Below are positions 10,199 to 18,186 of a DNA stretch of 64,000 nucleotides, piece by piece. The notes under the pieces were generated by a model. It searched no databases. It was given only the letters and a program-made list of their open reading frames with translations, and had not been told where the DNA came from. The position numbers and the translations under genes were made by a program. The DNA is from Streptomyces sp. NRRL S-350. GTDB lineage: Bacteria; Actinomycetota; Actinomycetes; Streptomycetales; Streptomycetaceae. The first letter of the stretch is position 1, and every line of letters starts with the position of its first letter. The DNA lies in assembly GCF_000719705.1 (NCBI RefSeq), contig NZ_JOHO01000019.1, forward strand, positions 1-64,000. The letters run 5' to 3'.

Positions 10199-11461
10199 TC
10201 ACCCCTCCGGCTGGGCGCTCCGGTCGGCGGTGAGGCGCTCCCGCCACTCGGCCACCGCGACGGGGGACATCGCCGCGAGGCGGGCGATCGCCTCGTCGCC
10301 CCGCCCGTCGGTCCAGCTGATGACTCGGGTCAGGACGGTGTTCCGGACCAGCCGGACCTCCTTGAGCACCTCCTCCAGGCGCTTCAGCTCCTCGCCGGTG
10401 GCGGCGAGCGTGTCGTCGACCGCCGCCCTTTCCGCGGCCCGCTGCTGCCACAGGTAGGCCGTCAGGCCGGTGAGGGCCACGCCGTCGTCGGCCGCAGCGC
10501 CGCGGAACGTCTCGGCGAGGTGGTCCAGCACGCAGTCGGTGGCGTCGGCGAGGCTCGCGCCCACGACCTTCGCGCTCTCCCAGGTGCGCCGCCCGGCGTC
10601 GCTGGTCTGCAGCCAGCGCCCGGCTTCGACCGGGGTGAGGTCGCCGCAGGCGGCCGCGCGGTAGGCGTACAGGGCCGCACGGTGGCCGTAGAAGGTGTAG
10701 CCCTCCTCGATCCGGACGCCCGCCGGAGCGCACATCCGCCCCGGGACGCCGCCGTACCCGGAATCGGGTTCCCAGGCGGCGTAGGCGTCCAACTCGGCGT
10801 CGGTGGCCGTCGCCCAGGCCGGATCGCACAGTTCCGGGTTCCGGGCGAGGAAGTCCGCCACTTCGACCCACCGTCCGGGCACCGGGCGCGTGCGGGGTTC
10901 GGACCAGGACACCGTTCCCGTCGCGTCGAGCGTGTAGCGGCAGGCCTGTTCGAGATCGGTCCAGGCCGTTGCGGCCTCGGCGGACCACTCCGGATCCCCG
11001 GCCGGGCCGACGCGGTGCAGCGAGCCGATGACCCGCTGGAGCAGCGGCAGGATCCGCAGCGCCAGTGCGTAGAGCTCCTCCGCGGTGAAGAAGCGCCAGG
11101 TGTCGGCGCCCTGCTCGTCGGTGGTGCGGTGGGTCAGCGGGTGGGCGAACACGGCCGGGGACGGCAGGGCGCCGTCGCCGGCGTCGGCCCGGCGGTGCCC
11201 GGGAAGCCGGGGGACCGCGTTCCCGTCCTGCGTCCGCCAGTCGGTGTCCCCGAACCAGATCGCCCCGGTGCCCAGGTCGACGGCCAGCCACTGCTGGTAG
11301 CGGTTGCCCGGCCCGAACCGCTCCTGGCGGTGCTCGGCCTGCCGGTCGTGCCACACGTACTCCTGCGGCGGCGGGCTGAGTTGGACGGCGACGAAGCCTT
11401 CCTGAGGGGTGTACCCGACGACGACGTGTGCAGTCGGCCTGGTGTGCTCGGTCCCGGACAT
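10199..11461 (-). CDS. Hypothetical actinobacterial protein, 420 aa
   Basis: I do not recognise this family. The ATG at 11461 is chosen over an upstream frame extension because GGAGGG stands six bases before it. The protein is soluble and acidic, with no signal peptide or membrane helix. An N-terminal part rich in Trp and aromatic residues (about 20-110) is followed by mixed helical segments; a helical, coiled-coil-like region near 340-390 contains EELKRLEEVLKEVRLVRN. Nothing nearby suggests a role: the upstream neighbour is a deletion scar and the downstream side is a 390-base gap with a 16-base palindrome. Confidence 0.7.
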   Translation of the reverse strand: MSGTEHTRPTAHVVVGYTPQEGFVAVQLSPPPQEYVWHDRQAEHRQERFGPGNRYQQWLAVDLGTGAIWFGDTDWRTQDGNAVPRLPGHRRADAGDGALPSPAVFAHPLTHRTTDEQGADTWRFFTAEELYALALRILPLLQRVIGSLHRVGPAGDPEWSAEAATAWTDLEQACRYTLDATGTVSWSEPRTRPVPGRWVEVADFLARNPELCDPAWATATDAELDAYAAWEPDSGYGGVPGRMCAPAGVRIEEGYTFYGHRAALYAYRAAACGDLTPVEAGRWLQTSDAGRRTWESAKVVGASLADATDCVLDHLAETFRGAAADDGVALTGLTAYLWQQRAAERAAVDDTLAATGEELKRLEEVLKEVRLVRNTVLTRVISWTDGRGDEAIARLAAMSPVAVAEWRERLTADRSAQPEG

Positions 11462-11849
11462 GCGGCTCCCTCCGTGCCGGACCGTGGCGGATCCGCCACT
11501 GTGCGGCACCGAGCCTGCCCTGCACGAGCTGTTCGATCAAATCCGGTCACTCGCGGACTTGGCGCCCCGGGAAAGTCCGCACACGTGCGGACCCGGCGGG
11601 GTCGGCGGACCGGTGGAAACGGAGCAGCGACGGCCCCGACGGTGAACGGAGCGTTAACCCCAGGTTGACGCCACGTCATCCCGCGTCGCATGATCGGTTC
11701 GTGGGCCTGCGGGGCAACGGGACGGGCCGCTCGATCCCGCCGCCCGGCCCCGGCCTCCGGCCGTCCACCTGCCACCGTGCGCACCGCGCGGCGCCGGAAC
11801 CCGGCGGCCGGGTCGGCCCCCGGTCCGCCGAACTCCCTGCGGGGACGGG
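11462..11849. other. Intergenic region, no gene seen
   Basis: No reading frame with credible composition is present. The left part should hold the promoter of the 420-residue hypothetical gene, including a palindrome at 11484-11499. The right part (about 11690-11849) is plain GC-rich sequence after the stop of the oxidoreductase gene. Confidence 0.5.
11484..11499. promoter_or_regulatory. 16-base perfect palindrome
   Basis: GTGGCGGATCCGCCAC is a perfect palindrome 23 bases upstream of the ATG of the hypothetical gene ending at 11461. It could be an operator. In DNA this GC-rich a 16-base palindrome can also arise by chance. Confidence 0.35.
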
Positions 11850-12818
11850 TCAGTCGGCGACGGTCAGGACCAGCTTGCCGCGGGTGCGACCGGCCTCGCC
11901 GCGGGCGTGGGCCGCGCCGGCCTGCTCCAGCGGGAAGGTCTCCTCCACCTCGACGGCCACCTCGCCGGCGTCGATCAGGCCGGCGATCGCCGTCAGCGCG
12001 GCGCCGTCCGGCTCGACCAGGAACGGGGTGGCCCGCACCCCGGCCGCCTCCGCGGCCCGCGCCAGCTCCGGGGAGACGCCGGCCGGGACGGCGACCAGCA
12101 GTCCGCCCGGCCGCAACACCTTCAGCGAGCGGGTGCTGGTGCTGTCGTGGGCGTCGCCCACCAGGTCGATGACGACGTCGACGTCCTTGGCGGCGTCCTC
12201 GAAGCGGGTGGTGGTGTAGTCGATGCTCTCGTTCGCTCCGAGTTCCGCGAGCCAGGGGTGGCGGGCGGCGCTGGCGGTGGCGATCACGTGGGCGCCCAGG
12301 TGCCGGGCGAACTGGACCGCGAAGTGGCCCACCCCGCCGGCGGCAGCGGTGACCAGGACCCGCTGGCCGGCCCGCACCCCGGCGGTGTCGACCAGGGCCT
12401 GCCAGGCGGTCAGCGCGGCCAGCGGCACGGCGGCGGCGTGCACGTGGTCGAGGGTGACCGGCTTGCGTGCCCACTGGCGGGCCGGCGCGGTCACGAACTC
12501 CGAGTAGGCGTTCGCGGCGCGGGGAAACCACGGCATCCCGTAGACCTCGTCGCCGGCCTTCAGGGTGGTCACCCCGAAGCCGACCTCCTCCACCACGCCG
12601 GACACGTCCCACCCCAGGGTGAACGGCGGCTCGCCCAGCACGCCCGCCATGCCGGCGCCACCGCGGGTCTTCCAGTCCACCGGATTGATCCCCGCCGCGT
12701 GCACCCGCACCAGCACCTCGGTCGGCAGCGGCACCGGACGCGCCACCTGCCGGACCCGCAGTGCCTCCGGGCCGCCGAAACCGTCCTGGACCACCGCACG
12801 CATCATGTCTGCGGACAT
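11850..12818 (-). CDS. NADP-dependent quinone oxidoreductase-like MDR enzyme
   Basis: A 322-residue medium-chain dehydrogenase of the zinc-free quinone-oxidoreductase branch. It has the GINPVDWKTR signature, a GWDVSGVVEEVG block and the Rossmann motif AAAGGVGHFAVQFA at about 160-175; the zinc ligands of alcohol dehydrogenases are absent. It likely reduces quinones or reactive enones with NADPH in the cytoplasm. It is divergent from an HxlR regulator with two dyads between them, a common arrangement for quinone- or aldehyde-responsive oxidoreductases. Confidence 0.88.
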   Translation of the reverse strand: MSADMMRAVVQDGFGGPEALRVRQVARPVPLPTEVLVRVHAAGINPVDWKTRGGAGMAGVLGEPPFTLGWDVSGVVEEVGFGVTTLKAGDEVYGMPWFPRAANAYSEFVTAPARQWARKPVTLDHVHAAAVPLAALTAWQALVDTAGVRAGQRVLVTAAAGGVGHFAVQFARHLGAHVIATASAARHPWLAELGANESIDYTTTRFEDAAKDVDVVIDLVGDAHDSTSTRSLKVLRPGGLLVAVPAGVSPELARAAEAAGVRATPFLVEPDGAALTAIAGLIDAGEVAVEVEETFPLEQAGAAHARGEAGRTRGKLVLTVAD

Positions 12819-12904
12819 GCGTCATCTCCTGAAACGAGCACTCTGCGGAAGGCCGCTGCGGGCCCTCCCTCGACGTCGACGACGCTATCCCCGGAGGTAT
12901 GGTT

Positions 12905-12937
12905 ACCTTCAAGGTCCAGTACTTCCCTTTGGGAAGT
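12905..12937. promoter_or_regulatory. Two dyads between HxlR and MDR genes
   Basis: ACCTT-C-AAGGT at 12905-12915 and ACTTCCC-TTT-GGGAAGT at 12921-12937 are perfect inverted repeats 5 bases apart, just ahead of the HxlR gene and in its shared promoter region with the oxidoreductase. HxlR/DUF24 regulators bind paired dyads of this kind as dimers. Confidence 0.6.
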
Positions 12938-12958
12938 GACCTGGTGAGGAGTGTGAAC

Positions 12959-13336
12959 ATGACGACCACCTGCCCCAGCGGCCAGCACGCGCACCACGAC
13001 GTCTACGCCGCCCAGTGCCCCTGCCGCGCCCTGCTCGACCTGCTCGCCGACAAGTGGTCCGCACTCGCCATCGGCGCCCTCGAGGACGGCCCCCGACGAT
13101 TCGGGGAGCTCCAGCGCAAGCTCCAGGGCATCAGCCCCAAGGTCCTCACCCGGACGCTCCGCCGCCTGGAGGACTTCGGCATCCTCGACCGCACGGTCTA
13201 CCCGGCCGTCCCGCTGCACGTCGAGTACTCCCTGACCCCGCTCGGCCAGAGCGCCGCCGTCCCGCTCAACGCTCTCCGCGCGTGGGTCGAGGACAACATC
13301 GACAGCGCCTACCGGCCCGAACCGGTCGCGTCGTAG
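12959..13336 (+). CDS. HxlR-family transcriptional regulator
   Basis: A 125-residue winged-helix protein (DUF24). The family core CPCRALLDLLADKWSALAIGAL starts near residue 20, and the recognition region FGELQRKLQGISPKVLTRTLR plus the wing are intact. Cys at about 5, 20 and 22 near the N-terminus recall the thiol switch of YodB/QorR-type members that sense quinones or diamide. ATG at 12959 follows GAGGAG. Divergent from the oxidoreductase at 11850, which is its probable target. Confidence 0.9.
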   Translation: MTTTCPSGQHAHHDVYAAQCPCRALLDLLADKWSALAIGALEDGPRRFGELQRKLQGISPKVLTRTLRRLEDFGILDRTVYPAVPLHVEYSLTPLGQSAAVPLNALRAWVEDNIDSAYRPEPVAS

Positions 13337-13429
13337 CGGGCCCACGGCACACCTCGGCGGCCGACAGCGGCCGACAGCGGCCAGCCGATCGGAACGGCTG
13401 CGAACCGGGCCGGGCCGGGCGAGGCGGGT

Positions 13430-13675
13430 TCAGTCCGGCGGCTCGGGGTGGAGCGGCTGGGGGCCGGCCGGCCCGGGGGTGACCGGTCCGGGGTCGGCAG
13501 GCGCGGGGGTGGCCGGCGCGGGGGCGGCCGGCTCGGGCGGTGGTACCGGCACGCCGGGCGGCGCCGGAGGGTCGGGCACCACCCGAGGACCGGGCGGGCT
13601 CGGCGCCGCCGGGGGCTCCGGATGGGCGGAGGCCGCGGGCCACGGAAGGCCGGGCCGGGCGGGGGTGGTCGTCAT
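13430..13675 (-). CDS. Small proline-rich protein (81 aa)
   Basis: An 81-residue protein of roughly one third Pro with Ala and Gly, no Cys, no helix-forming segment and no signal peptide. The frame alone would be weak evidence, but the ATG is preceded by a good AGGAG at normal spacing and a protein of the same size and composition lies at 22938. Likely disordered. No function known. Confidence 0.55.
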   Translation of the reverse strand: MTTTPARPGLPWPAASAHPEPPAAPSPPGPRVVPDPPAPPGVPVPPPEPAAPAPATPAPADPGPVTPGPAGPQPLHPEPPD

Positions 13676-13696
13676 GACGGGCTCCTGTCGGTTGCG

Positions 13697-13780
13697 GACG
13701 TGCTCGCACGCGCCCGGACGTGCGCTCGCTCGTACTCGGGCGTGCGCTCACACGCGCTCGGACGTGCTCGGGCGGGTCAG
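13697..13780. repeat. Degenerate ~21-base direct repeats
   Basis: About four imperfect copies built on GACGTGCTCG-type sequence lie between the small proline-rich gene and the SsgA-like gene. They are probably slippage products; nothing suggests a regulatory role. Confidence 0.5.
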
Positions 13781-14172
13781 GAGGCCAGGAGCTCCTCCAG
13801 ACCGCCGCCCCAGTCGATCCGGGTGTGCTCGGATCCGGCCGGCACGAGTTCGGCGGTGGCGTTGACGAACCGGTCGACCTCCTCCGCGGGGGCCGCCAGC
13901 AGGGCCACGCCCTCCTGGCCGGCGAGCGCGATGAGCAGCCGGGTGTCGCCGTACGGTGCGACGTGGACGTCGCCCTCGCCCACGGGCGTGTGCAGGCCGG
14001 CCGTGAGCAGGTCGCGTGAGATCGTCCACACCGTGTCGGCCTGGCAGTCGCTGAAGTCCAGGTCTATCGCGTAGGGGTCGGAGGGCCGGTAGGACCACGC
14101 GACGTCCAGGTCCCGGCTGCGTTCGTCGCCGGTCATCAGCCGCATGGCGATCCGGGTGGTGAGACGTTCCAT
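13777..14172 (-). CDS. SsgA-like sporulation/cell-division protein
   Basis: A 131-residue SsgA-like protein (SALP). Family features are the VAWSYRPSDPYAIDLDF strand near residue 25, WTISRDLLTAGL in the middle and VHVAPYGDTRLLIAL with the hydrophobic C-terminal part. SALPs occur in spore-forming actinomycetes and steer septum placement, wall remodelling or spore maturation; which SsgA-G subgroup this is cannot be told from the sequence alone. It is a single gene followed by a small proline-rich gene on the same strand. Confidence 0.88.
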   Translation of the reverse strand: MERLTTRIAMRLMTGDERSRDLDVAWSYRPSDPYAIDLDFSDCQADTVWTISRDLLTAGLHTPVGEGDVHVAPYGDTRLLIALAGQEGVALLAAPAEEVDRFVNATAELVPAGSEHTRIDWGGGLEELLAS

Positions 14173-14289
14173 CGAGCGGGTTCCCCTTCCCGGGAGGTTC
14201 GTCGTTCGTCGTTCACGGTTGCAGACGGACGAACTGTCCGCCTGTGGCAGAAGCGGGTTGACTGTCCGTCAACTCCCGGTCTGGCCGCT

Positions 14290-14709
14290 CTAGGCGTACT
14301 GCTCCACGTGGTGCTTGAAGTCGTTCAGGTCGTCGATGACACGGCGGTCCACGAAGCCGAGGGCCTCGGCCAGGTGCTCCCAGATCCCGTGCGTTTCGAT
14401 GTCCAGCTGGAGCATCACGCGGGTGGTCCGGTCGTCCACGTGGTGGAAGGTCACCACGCCGGAGTGCCGCACCGGGCCGTCCCCGCCGTCCCAGGCCACC
14501 CGCTCGCCCGCCACCACCTCGGTGGTCACCGCCTCGAACTCGCGCCGCGCGCCCGCGACCTGAACCACCCAGGCGCTGTTGCCCGAGCCGTCCACGTCGA
14601 CGCTGACCACGCCGCGCATGTACTGCGGGAACTCCTCGCACCGGACCCAGCTCTCGTACACCGTCTCGACGGGGGCCTGTACCTCTATCGACTCCTCGAT
14701 CCTTCCCAC
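14290..14709 (-). CDS. SRPBCC / polyketide-cyclase-like protein
   Basis: A 139-residue START-like helix-grip protein, with the opening IEESIEVQAPVETVYESWV, the FPQYMRGV segment and a long C-terminal helix (LGFVDRRVIDDLNDFKHHVE). Members bind hydrophobic ligands or act as cyclases or chaperones; this stand-alone type is often annotated Coq10-like. GTG at 14709 is selected because GGAGGAG precedes it and the domain begins there; the frame is open much further upstream. Confidence 0.82.
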   Translation of the reverse strand: MGRIEESIEVQAPVETVYESWVRCEEFPQYMRGVVSVDVDGSGNSAWVVQVAGARREFEAVTTEVVAGERVAWDGGDGPVRHSGVVTFHHVDDRTTRVMLQLDIETHGIWEHLAEALGFVDRRVIDDLNDFKHHVEQYA

Positions 14710-14937
14710 CGTCTCCTCCTCTCCTCCCGCTCCCGCCGCACCCGGCGGGAGCCTCTGGGTGCCCGCGTGCCCCGATCCCCGGCCGGTATGCACCCGCCCT
14801 CCCACGGAACCCGCGCCCGCCCGCACCGCCCGCCCCGCCCGTCCGCCGCGCACACCCCTGCCCCGCCCACCACCCCCCGCAGTCACCGGGGACGGCAGGT
14901 GTGAGAGAGTCGGCGGCCCGAACGCGAGGAGGAGCCG

Positions 14938-15693
14938 ATGCACGGGAACGGGCCCGGGAGCACGGGCGGCCCCGGCGGCGCCGGCCGGGTCCTGGTGGTG
15001 GACGACGACGCGGCGATCCGCCGCACCCTGGAGCGCGGCCTGCGCCTGAGCGGCTTCGCCGTCGCCCTGGCCGAGGACGGCGAGACGGCGCTCGCCCGCC
15101 TGCTGCCGGCCGCCCCGGACGCCGCGCCGCCGCCGACCGCACCGGACGTCCTGGTGCTCGACGTCTCGATGCCCGGCCTCAGCGGCGCCGAGGTCTGCCG
15201 GGCCCTGCGCGCCCGGGGCGACGACCTCCCGGTCCTGATGCTCTCGGCACTGGACGAGCCCGCCGACCGGGTGGCCGGCCTGCAGGCCGGGGCGGACGAC
15301 TACCTGGTGAAGCCGTTCGCCCTGGAGGAGTTGGTGCTCCGGCTGCGCGCCCTGCTGCGCCGCCGACCGCCGCAGCCCGCCGACCGCGTCCTGGCCGGCC
15401 CGCTGTCCATCGACCCGGCCACCCGGCAGGCCCACCTCGACGGCCGGGAACTGCGCCTCACCCGGAGGGAGTTCGAACTGCTCACCCAGCTCGCCCGGAA
15501 CGCGGGCATCGTGCTCTCCCGCGAGCTGCTGCTGGAGCGCGTCTGGGGGTACGACTTCGAGGTGCGCAGCGACGCCGTGGACACCTTCGTCAGCTACCTG
15601 CGGCGCAAGCTGGAGGCCGACGGCCGGCCCCGGCTGATCCACACCGTCCGGGGTGTCGGCTTCGTCCTGCGGCTGCCCGGCGGGAACGGGTAG
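14938..15693 (+). CDS. OmpR-family response regulator
   Basis: A 251-residue regulator with receiver and winged-helix DNA-binding domain. The acidic triplet is VVDDD near residue 22, the phosphoacceptor Asp is about residue 75 in VLDVSMPGL, and the conserved Lys is in DDYLVKPF. A Gly-rich 17-residue N-terminal extension and a Pro/Ala insert before the Asp make it longer than most. The C-terminal domain (LTRREFELL, then SDAVDTFVSYLRRKLE) is of the OmpR/PhoB type. GAGGAGG precedes the ATG. The kinase gene follows after eight bases. Confidence 0.92.
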   Translation: MHGNGPGSTGGPGGAGRVLVVDDDAAIRRTLERGLRLSGFAVALAEDGETALARLLPAAPDAAPPPTAPDVLVLDVSMPGLSGAEVCRALRARGDDLPVLMLSALDEPADRVAGLQAGADDYLVKPFALEELVLRLRALLRRRPPQPADRVLAGPLSIDPATRQAHLDGRELRLTRREFELLTQLARNAGIVLSRELLLERVWGYDFEVRSDAVDTFVSYLRRKLEADGRPRLIHTVRGVGFVLRLPGGNG

Positions 15694-15701
15694 CGGCCGC
15701 C

Positions 15702-17189
15702 GTGAGGCTCTCCACCAGGATCGCCCTGTGGGCCGCCGCCGTGGTGCCGCTGCTGGTGGCGCTGGCCGGGCTGCTCCTGCTGCCCCTCGTCGGCCGTGAC
15801 CTGCGCCACCAGCAGGACGTCCGGCTCGGAGACCGGGCGGCCGCCGTCCTGCCGAGCGTGCGCGCCCTGGTCGCCGCCGACACCCGGGGCCGGTCCAAGG
15901 CCGAACAGAACCAGCAGCGCAAGGTGCTGGACGCCGCCCTGGACTCGGGCGTACGCGTCACCGCCCAGGACGGCAGCGTCCTGCTGTCGGTCGGCCCGCA
16001 GCCTGCCGACGACCGGGTGTTCCCCACCGTGCCGGGCGGCCCCGCGACCGTCCGCGACCGGGGCGCGGCCTGGCGGGTGCTGACCGTCCACGTCGCCGGC
16101 ACCGGGGCCGACGGCGGCAGCGGCACACTCTGGGTCAGCGAGCCCGGCGGCCTGGCCGGCGACCAGACGGCGGCGGTGCGTCGGCGGGTCCTGCTGGTGG
16201 CGGTGATCGCCGCGCCGCTCTCCGCCCTGATCGGCTTCGCCCTCGCCGAGCGCGCCACCGCGCCGCTGCGCCGGCTCAGCCGCCGGGCGGCGGAACTCGA
16301 TCCGGCGGCCCCGCCGCTGCCCGGCACCGAGAGCCCCACCCCGTTCACGGCGGAACGCAGCGGAACCGCCGAAGTGGACGAACTGGCCTCCGCCCTCGCC
16401 CTGTTGCTCTCCCGCTACGACGAGCAGGCGCTGCGCACCGCCCAAGCCCTCGACACCGCACGCTCGTTCTCCGCCGCCGCCTCGCACGAACTGCGGACCC
16501 CGCTGATGAGCCTGCGCACCAACCTGGACGTCCTGGCCGTCCACCAGGACCTCCCGGCCGGCGAACGGGCCGAGATCGTGGCCGAGTTGCGCGACGACCA
16601 CGCCCGGCTCCTGGACCTGCTCACCGCGCTCGGCACACTCGCGCGCGGCGACCTCGTCGAGGTCGACTCGTTCGGCCCGGTGGATCTCGCCGAACTCGCC
16701 GACGCGGCCGCCGCCGAGACCCGGCGCCGCCACCCCGACGTCGAGATCGTCATGGAACTCCCTTCGGAACTCCGGGTGTTCGGCTGGGAGCCCGGGCTAC
16801 GGATCATGCTGGTCAATCTCCTGGTCAACGCCGCCGTGCACGGGTGCGACGGATCGGAGCCGGCCCGGCTGACCGTCCGGCTGGCCCCGGCCGGAGCAGT
16901 CGCGCTGCTCACCGTCGACGACGCCGGGCCCGGCGTCCCGCCGGCCGAGCGCGAGGCCGTCTTCCACCGCTTCCACCGCCGTCGCGACAGCCCGGGCTCG
17001 GGGCTCGGGCTCACCCTGGTCGCCCAGCAGGCCGCACTGCACCGGGGCACCGCGCGGATCACCGAACCGCCGGACGGCACCGGGTGCCGGGTCGAGGTCC
17101 GTCTGCCGCTCCCGGCGGCGGACGCCGACGCGACCACGACCGTACGGCTGCCGGCGCGGCGGGACTGGATCGCGGGCGAGGAACGCTGA
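15702..17189 (+). CDS. Sensor histidine kinase (HAMP type)
   Basis: A 495-residue membrane kinase. A first helix (about 9-30) and a second near 160-185 flank a ~125-residue extracellular sensor; a HAMP linker follows, then the HisKA motif ASHELRTPL with His at about 262 and a HATPase with DDAGPGVPP and GSGLGLTLV. GTG at 15702 gives the complete first helix. It partners the OmpR-type regulator immediately upstream, a layout like MprAB/CseBC; the signal is unknown. Confidence 0.9.
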   Translation: MRLSTRIALWAAAVVPLLVALAGLLLLPLVGRDLRHQQDVRLGDRAAAVLPSVRALVAADTRGRSKAEQNQQRKVLDAALDSGVRVTAQDGSVLLSVGPQPADDRVFPTVPGGPATVRDRGAAWRVLTVHVAGTGADGGSGTLWVSEPGGLAGDQTAAVRRRVLLVAVIAAPLSALIGFALAERATAPLRRLSRRAAELDPAAPPLPGTESPTPFTAERSGTAEVDELASALALLLSRYDEQALRTAQALDTARSFSAAASHELRTPLMSLRTNLDVLAVHQDLPAGERAEIVAELRDDHARLLDLLTALGTLARGDLVEVDSFGPVDLAELADAAAAETRRRHPDVEIVMELPSELRVFGWEPGLRIMLVNLLVNAAVHGCDGSEPARLTVRLAPAGAVALLTVDDAGPGVPPAEREAVFHRFHRRRDSPGSGLGLTLVAQQAALHRGTARITEPPDGTGCRVEVRLPLPAADADATTTVRLPARRDWIAGEER

Positions 17190-17277
17190 GCGGGGCGGCT
17201 CCCGAGCGGAGCACCGCTGCTCCCGCCCCCGTTCCACAGGGAATCCACAAGAAGCCGTCCTACGCTCCCGGCGACCG

Positions 17278-17375
17278 GACCGCATCGGCCCGACCGCACC
17301 GGTCTGACCGCATCGGTTTGGCCGAACCGGCCTGACCGAACCGGCCTGACCGCGTCGGCCTGACCGAACCGGCCC
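17278..17375. repeat. Seven tandem copies of a 14-base unit
   Basis: Seven head-to-tail units of GACCGAACCGGCCT or close variants occupy exactly 98 bases and end 36 bases before the start of the secreted-protein gene at 17412. Unit length is not a multiple of three, so the tract is not a coding repeat. It lies where promoter or leader sequence of that operon should be. Confidence 0.9.
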
Positions 17376-17411
17376 GGCACCCGAGACCGTCCACGGCAGA
17401 AAGGGACGCCC

Positions 17412-17903
17412 GTGTCCGCCACCCGTACGCCCGCCACCTCCGCGCAGTCCGCCACGTCCGCGCGGTCCGCCAGGTCCGTCGGCCGCAGGGCCGCCGCCCT
17501 CGGCGCCCTCGCCCTCGCCGGCTCGCTGCTCGCCGCCGTCCCCGCCCAGGCCGACGGCGCTCCGAACGGCTCCCCGTCCGCCGCCCCGGCGGCCTCGTCC
17601 ACCGCGTCCGCGCCGACGGGCGACGGCGCGAAGGGGATCTGCAAGCGGCTGCCGAAGACCGAGCAGCGCGTCAGCAAGGCGCTCACCCGCCTGGGCGGCG
17701 ACGCCACCGTGGCCGGGTCGGTCGCCCGCCTGCAGCAGCGGGCGGCCGATGCCAAGGCCGCCGGCCACACCGAGATCGAGACGCTCCTCAACGACCGCCT
17801 CACCGCCCGGAAGAACCTGGTCACCACCCTGCAGACCCGGCAGAACGACCTCCGGTCCGTCGCCACCTGGTGCGACGCCCACGGCCAGGGCGCGTCCAAG
17901 TGA
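17412..17903 (+). CDS. Secreted helical protein, unknown function
   Basis: A 163-residue protein with a long N-terminal signal region: Ser/Ala/Thr/Arg-rich start, hydrophobic core AALGALALAGSLLAAV near 30-45 and a cut near AQA-DG. A Ser/Ala/Pro linker leads to a helical domain (about 75-160) with two Cys (GICKRL and WCDAHG) probably joined by a disulphide. GTG at 17412 follows AAAGGGA. The stop overlaps the next start as GTGA, so it forms an operon with the small lipoprotein. I do not recognise the family. Confidence 0.72.
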   Translation: MSATRTPATSAQSATSARSARSVGRRAAALGALALAGSLLAAVPAQADGAPNGSPSAAPAASSTASAPTGDGAKGICKRLPKTEQRVSKALTRLGGDATVAGSVARLQQRAADAKAAGHTEIETLLNDRLTARKNLVTTLQTRQNDLRSVATWCDAHGQGASK

Positions 17904-18106
17904 TCCGCCGCCCGACCGTCGCCCGCACCGCGCTCGCCGCCCTCGCCCTCGCCGCGACCGCCCTCCTCACCGCCTGCGGCCCCGGCGGGCACCCGGCGTC
18001 GGGAACGGCCGACAGCAGCCAGGTCCAGGACATGCAGCACAAGGTCGACGCCGCCGAAAGCGCGGCGGCCCAAGCCGACGCCGACTCGGCGGCCGACGAC
18101 GGCTGA
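17900..18106 (+). CDS. Small lipoprotein (68 aa)
   Basis: A tiny lipoprotein: basic N-terminus, hydrophobic stretch, lipobox LTAC with Cys near residue 26, then only about 42 residues, including an Ala-rich helix (VQDMQHKVDAAESAAAQADADSAA) with heptad-like spacing. Size and layout resemble small coiled-coil lipoproteins. Its GTG overlaps the stop of the secreted-protein gene by four bases, so the two are probably partners at the cell surface. Confidence 0.68.
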   Translation: MIRRPTVARTALAALALAATALLTACGPGGHPASGTADSSQVQDMQHKVDAAESAAAQADADSAADDG

Positions 18107-18128
18107 CGCCGACGCCCCCACCGCCCGC

Positions 18129-18168
18129 GACGCGGACAGCCCGGCCGACACCCCGGGCTGTCCGCGTC
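18129..18168. terminator. 16-base-pair hairpin between convergent genes
   Basis: GACGCGGACAGCCCGG at 18129-18144 pairs perfectly with CCGGGCTGTCCGCGTC at 18153-18168 around an 8-base loop. It lies between the lipoprotein stop and the stop of the convergent membrane-protein gene and should work in both directions. Confidence 0.85.
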
Positions 18169-18186
18169 CCGAGGCCCGGCCGGGGG

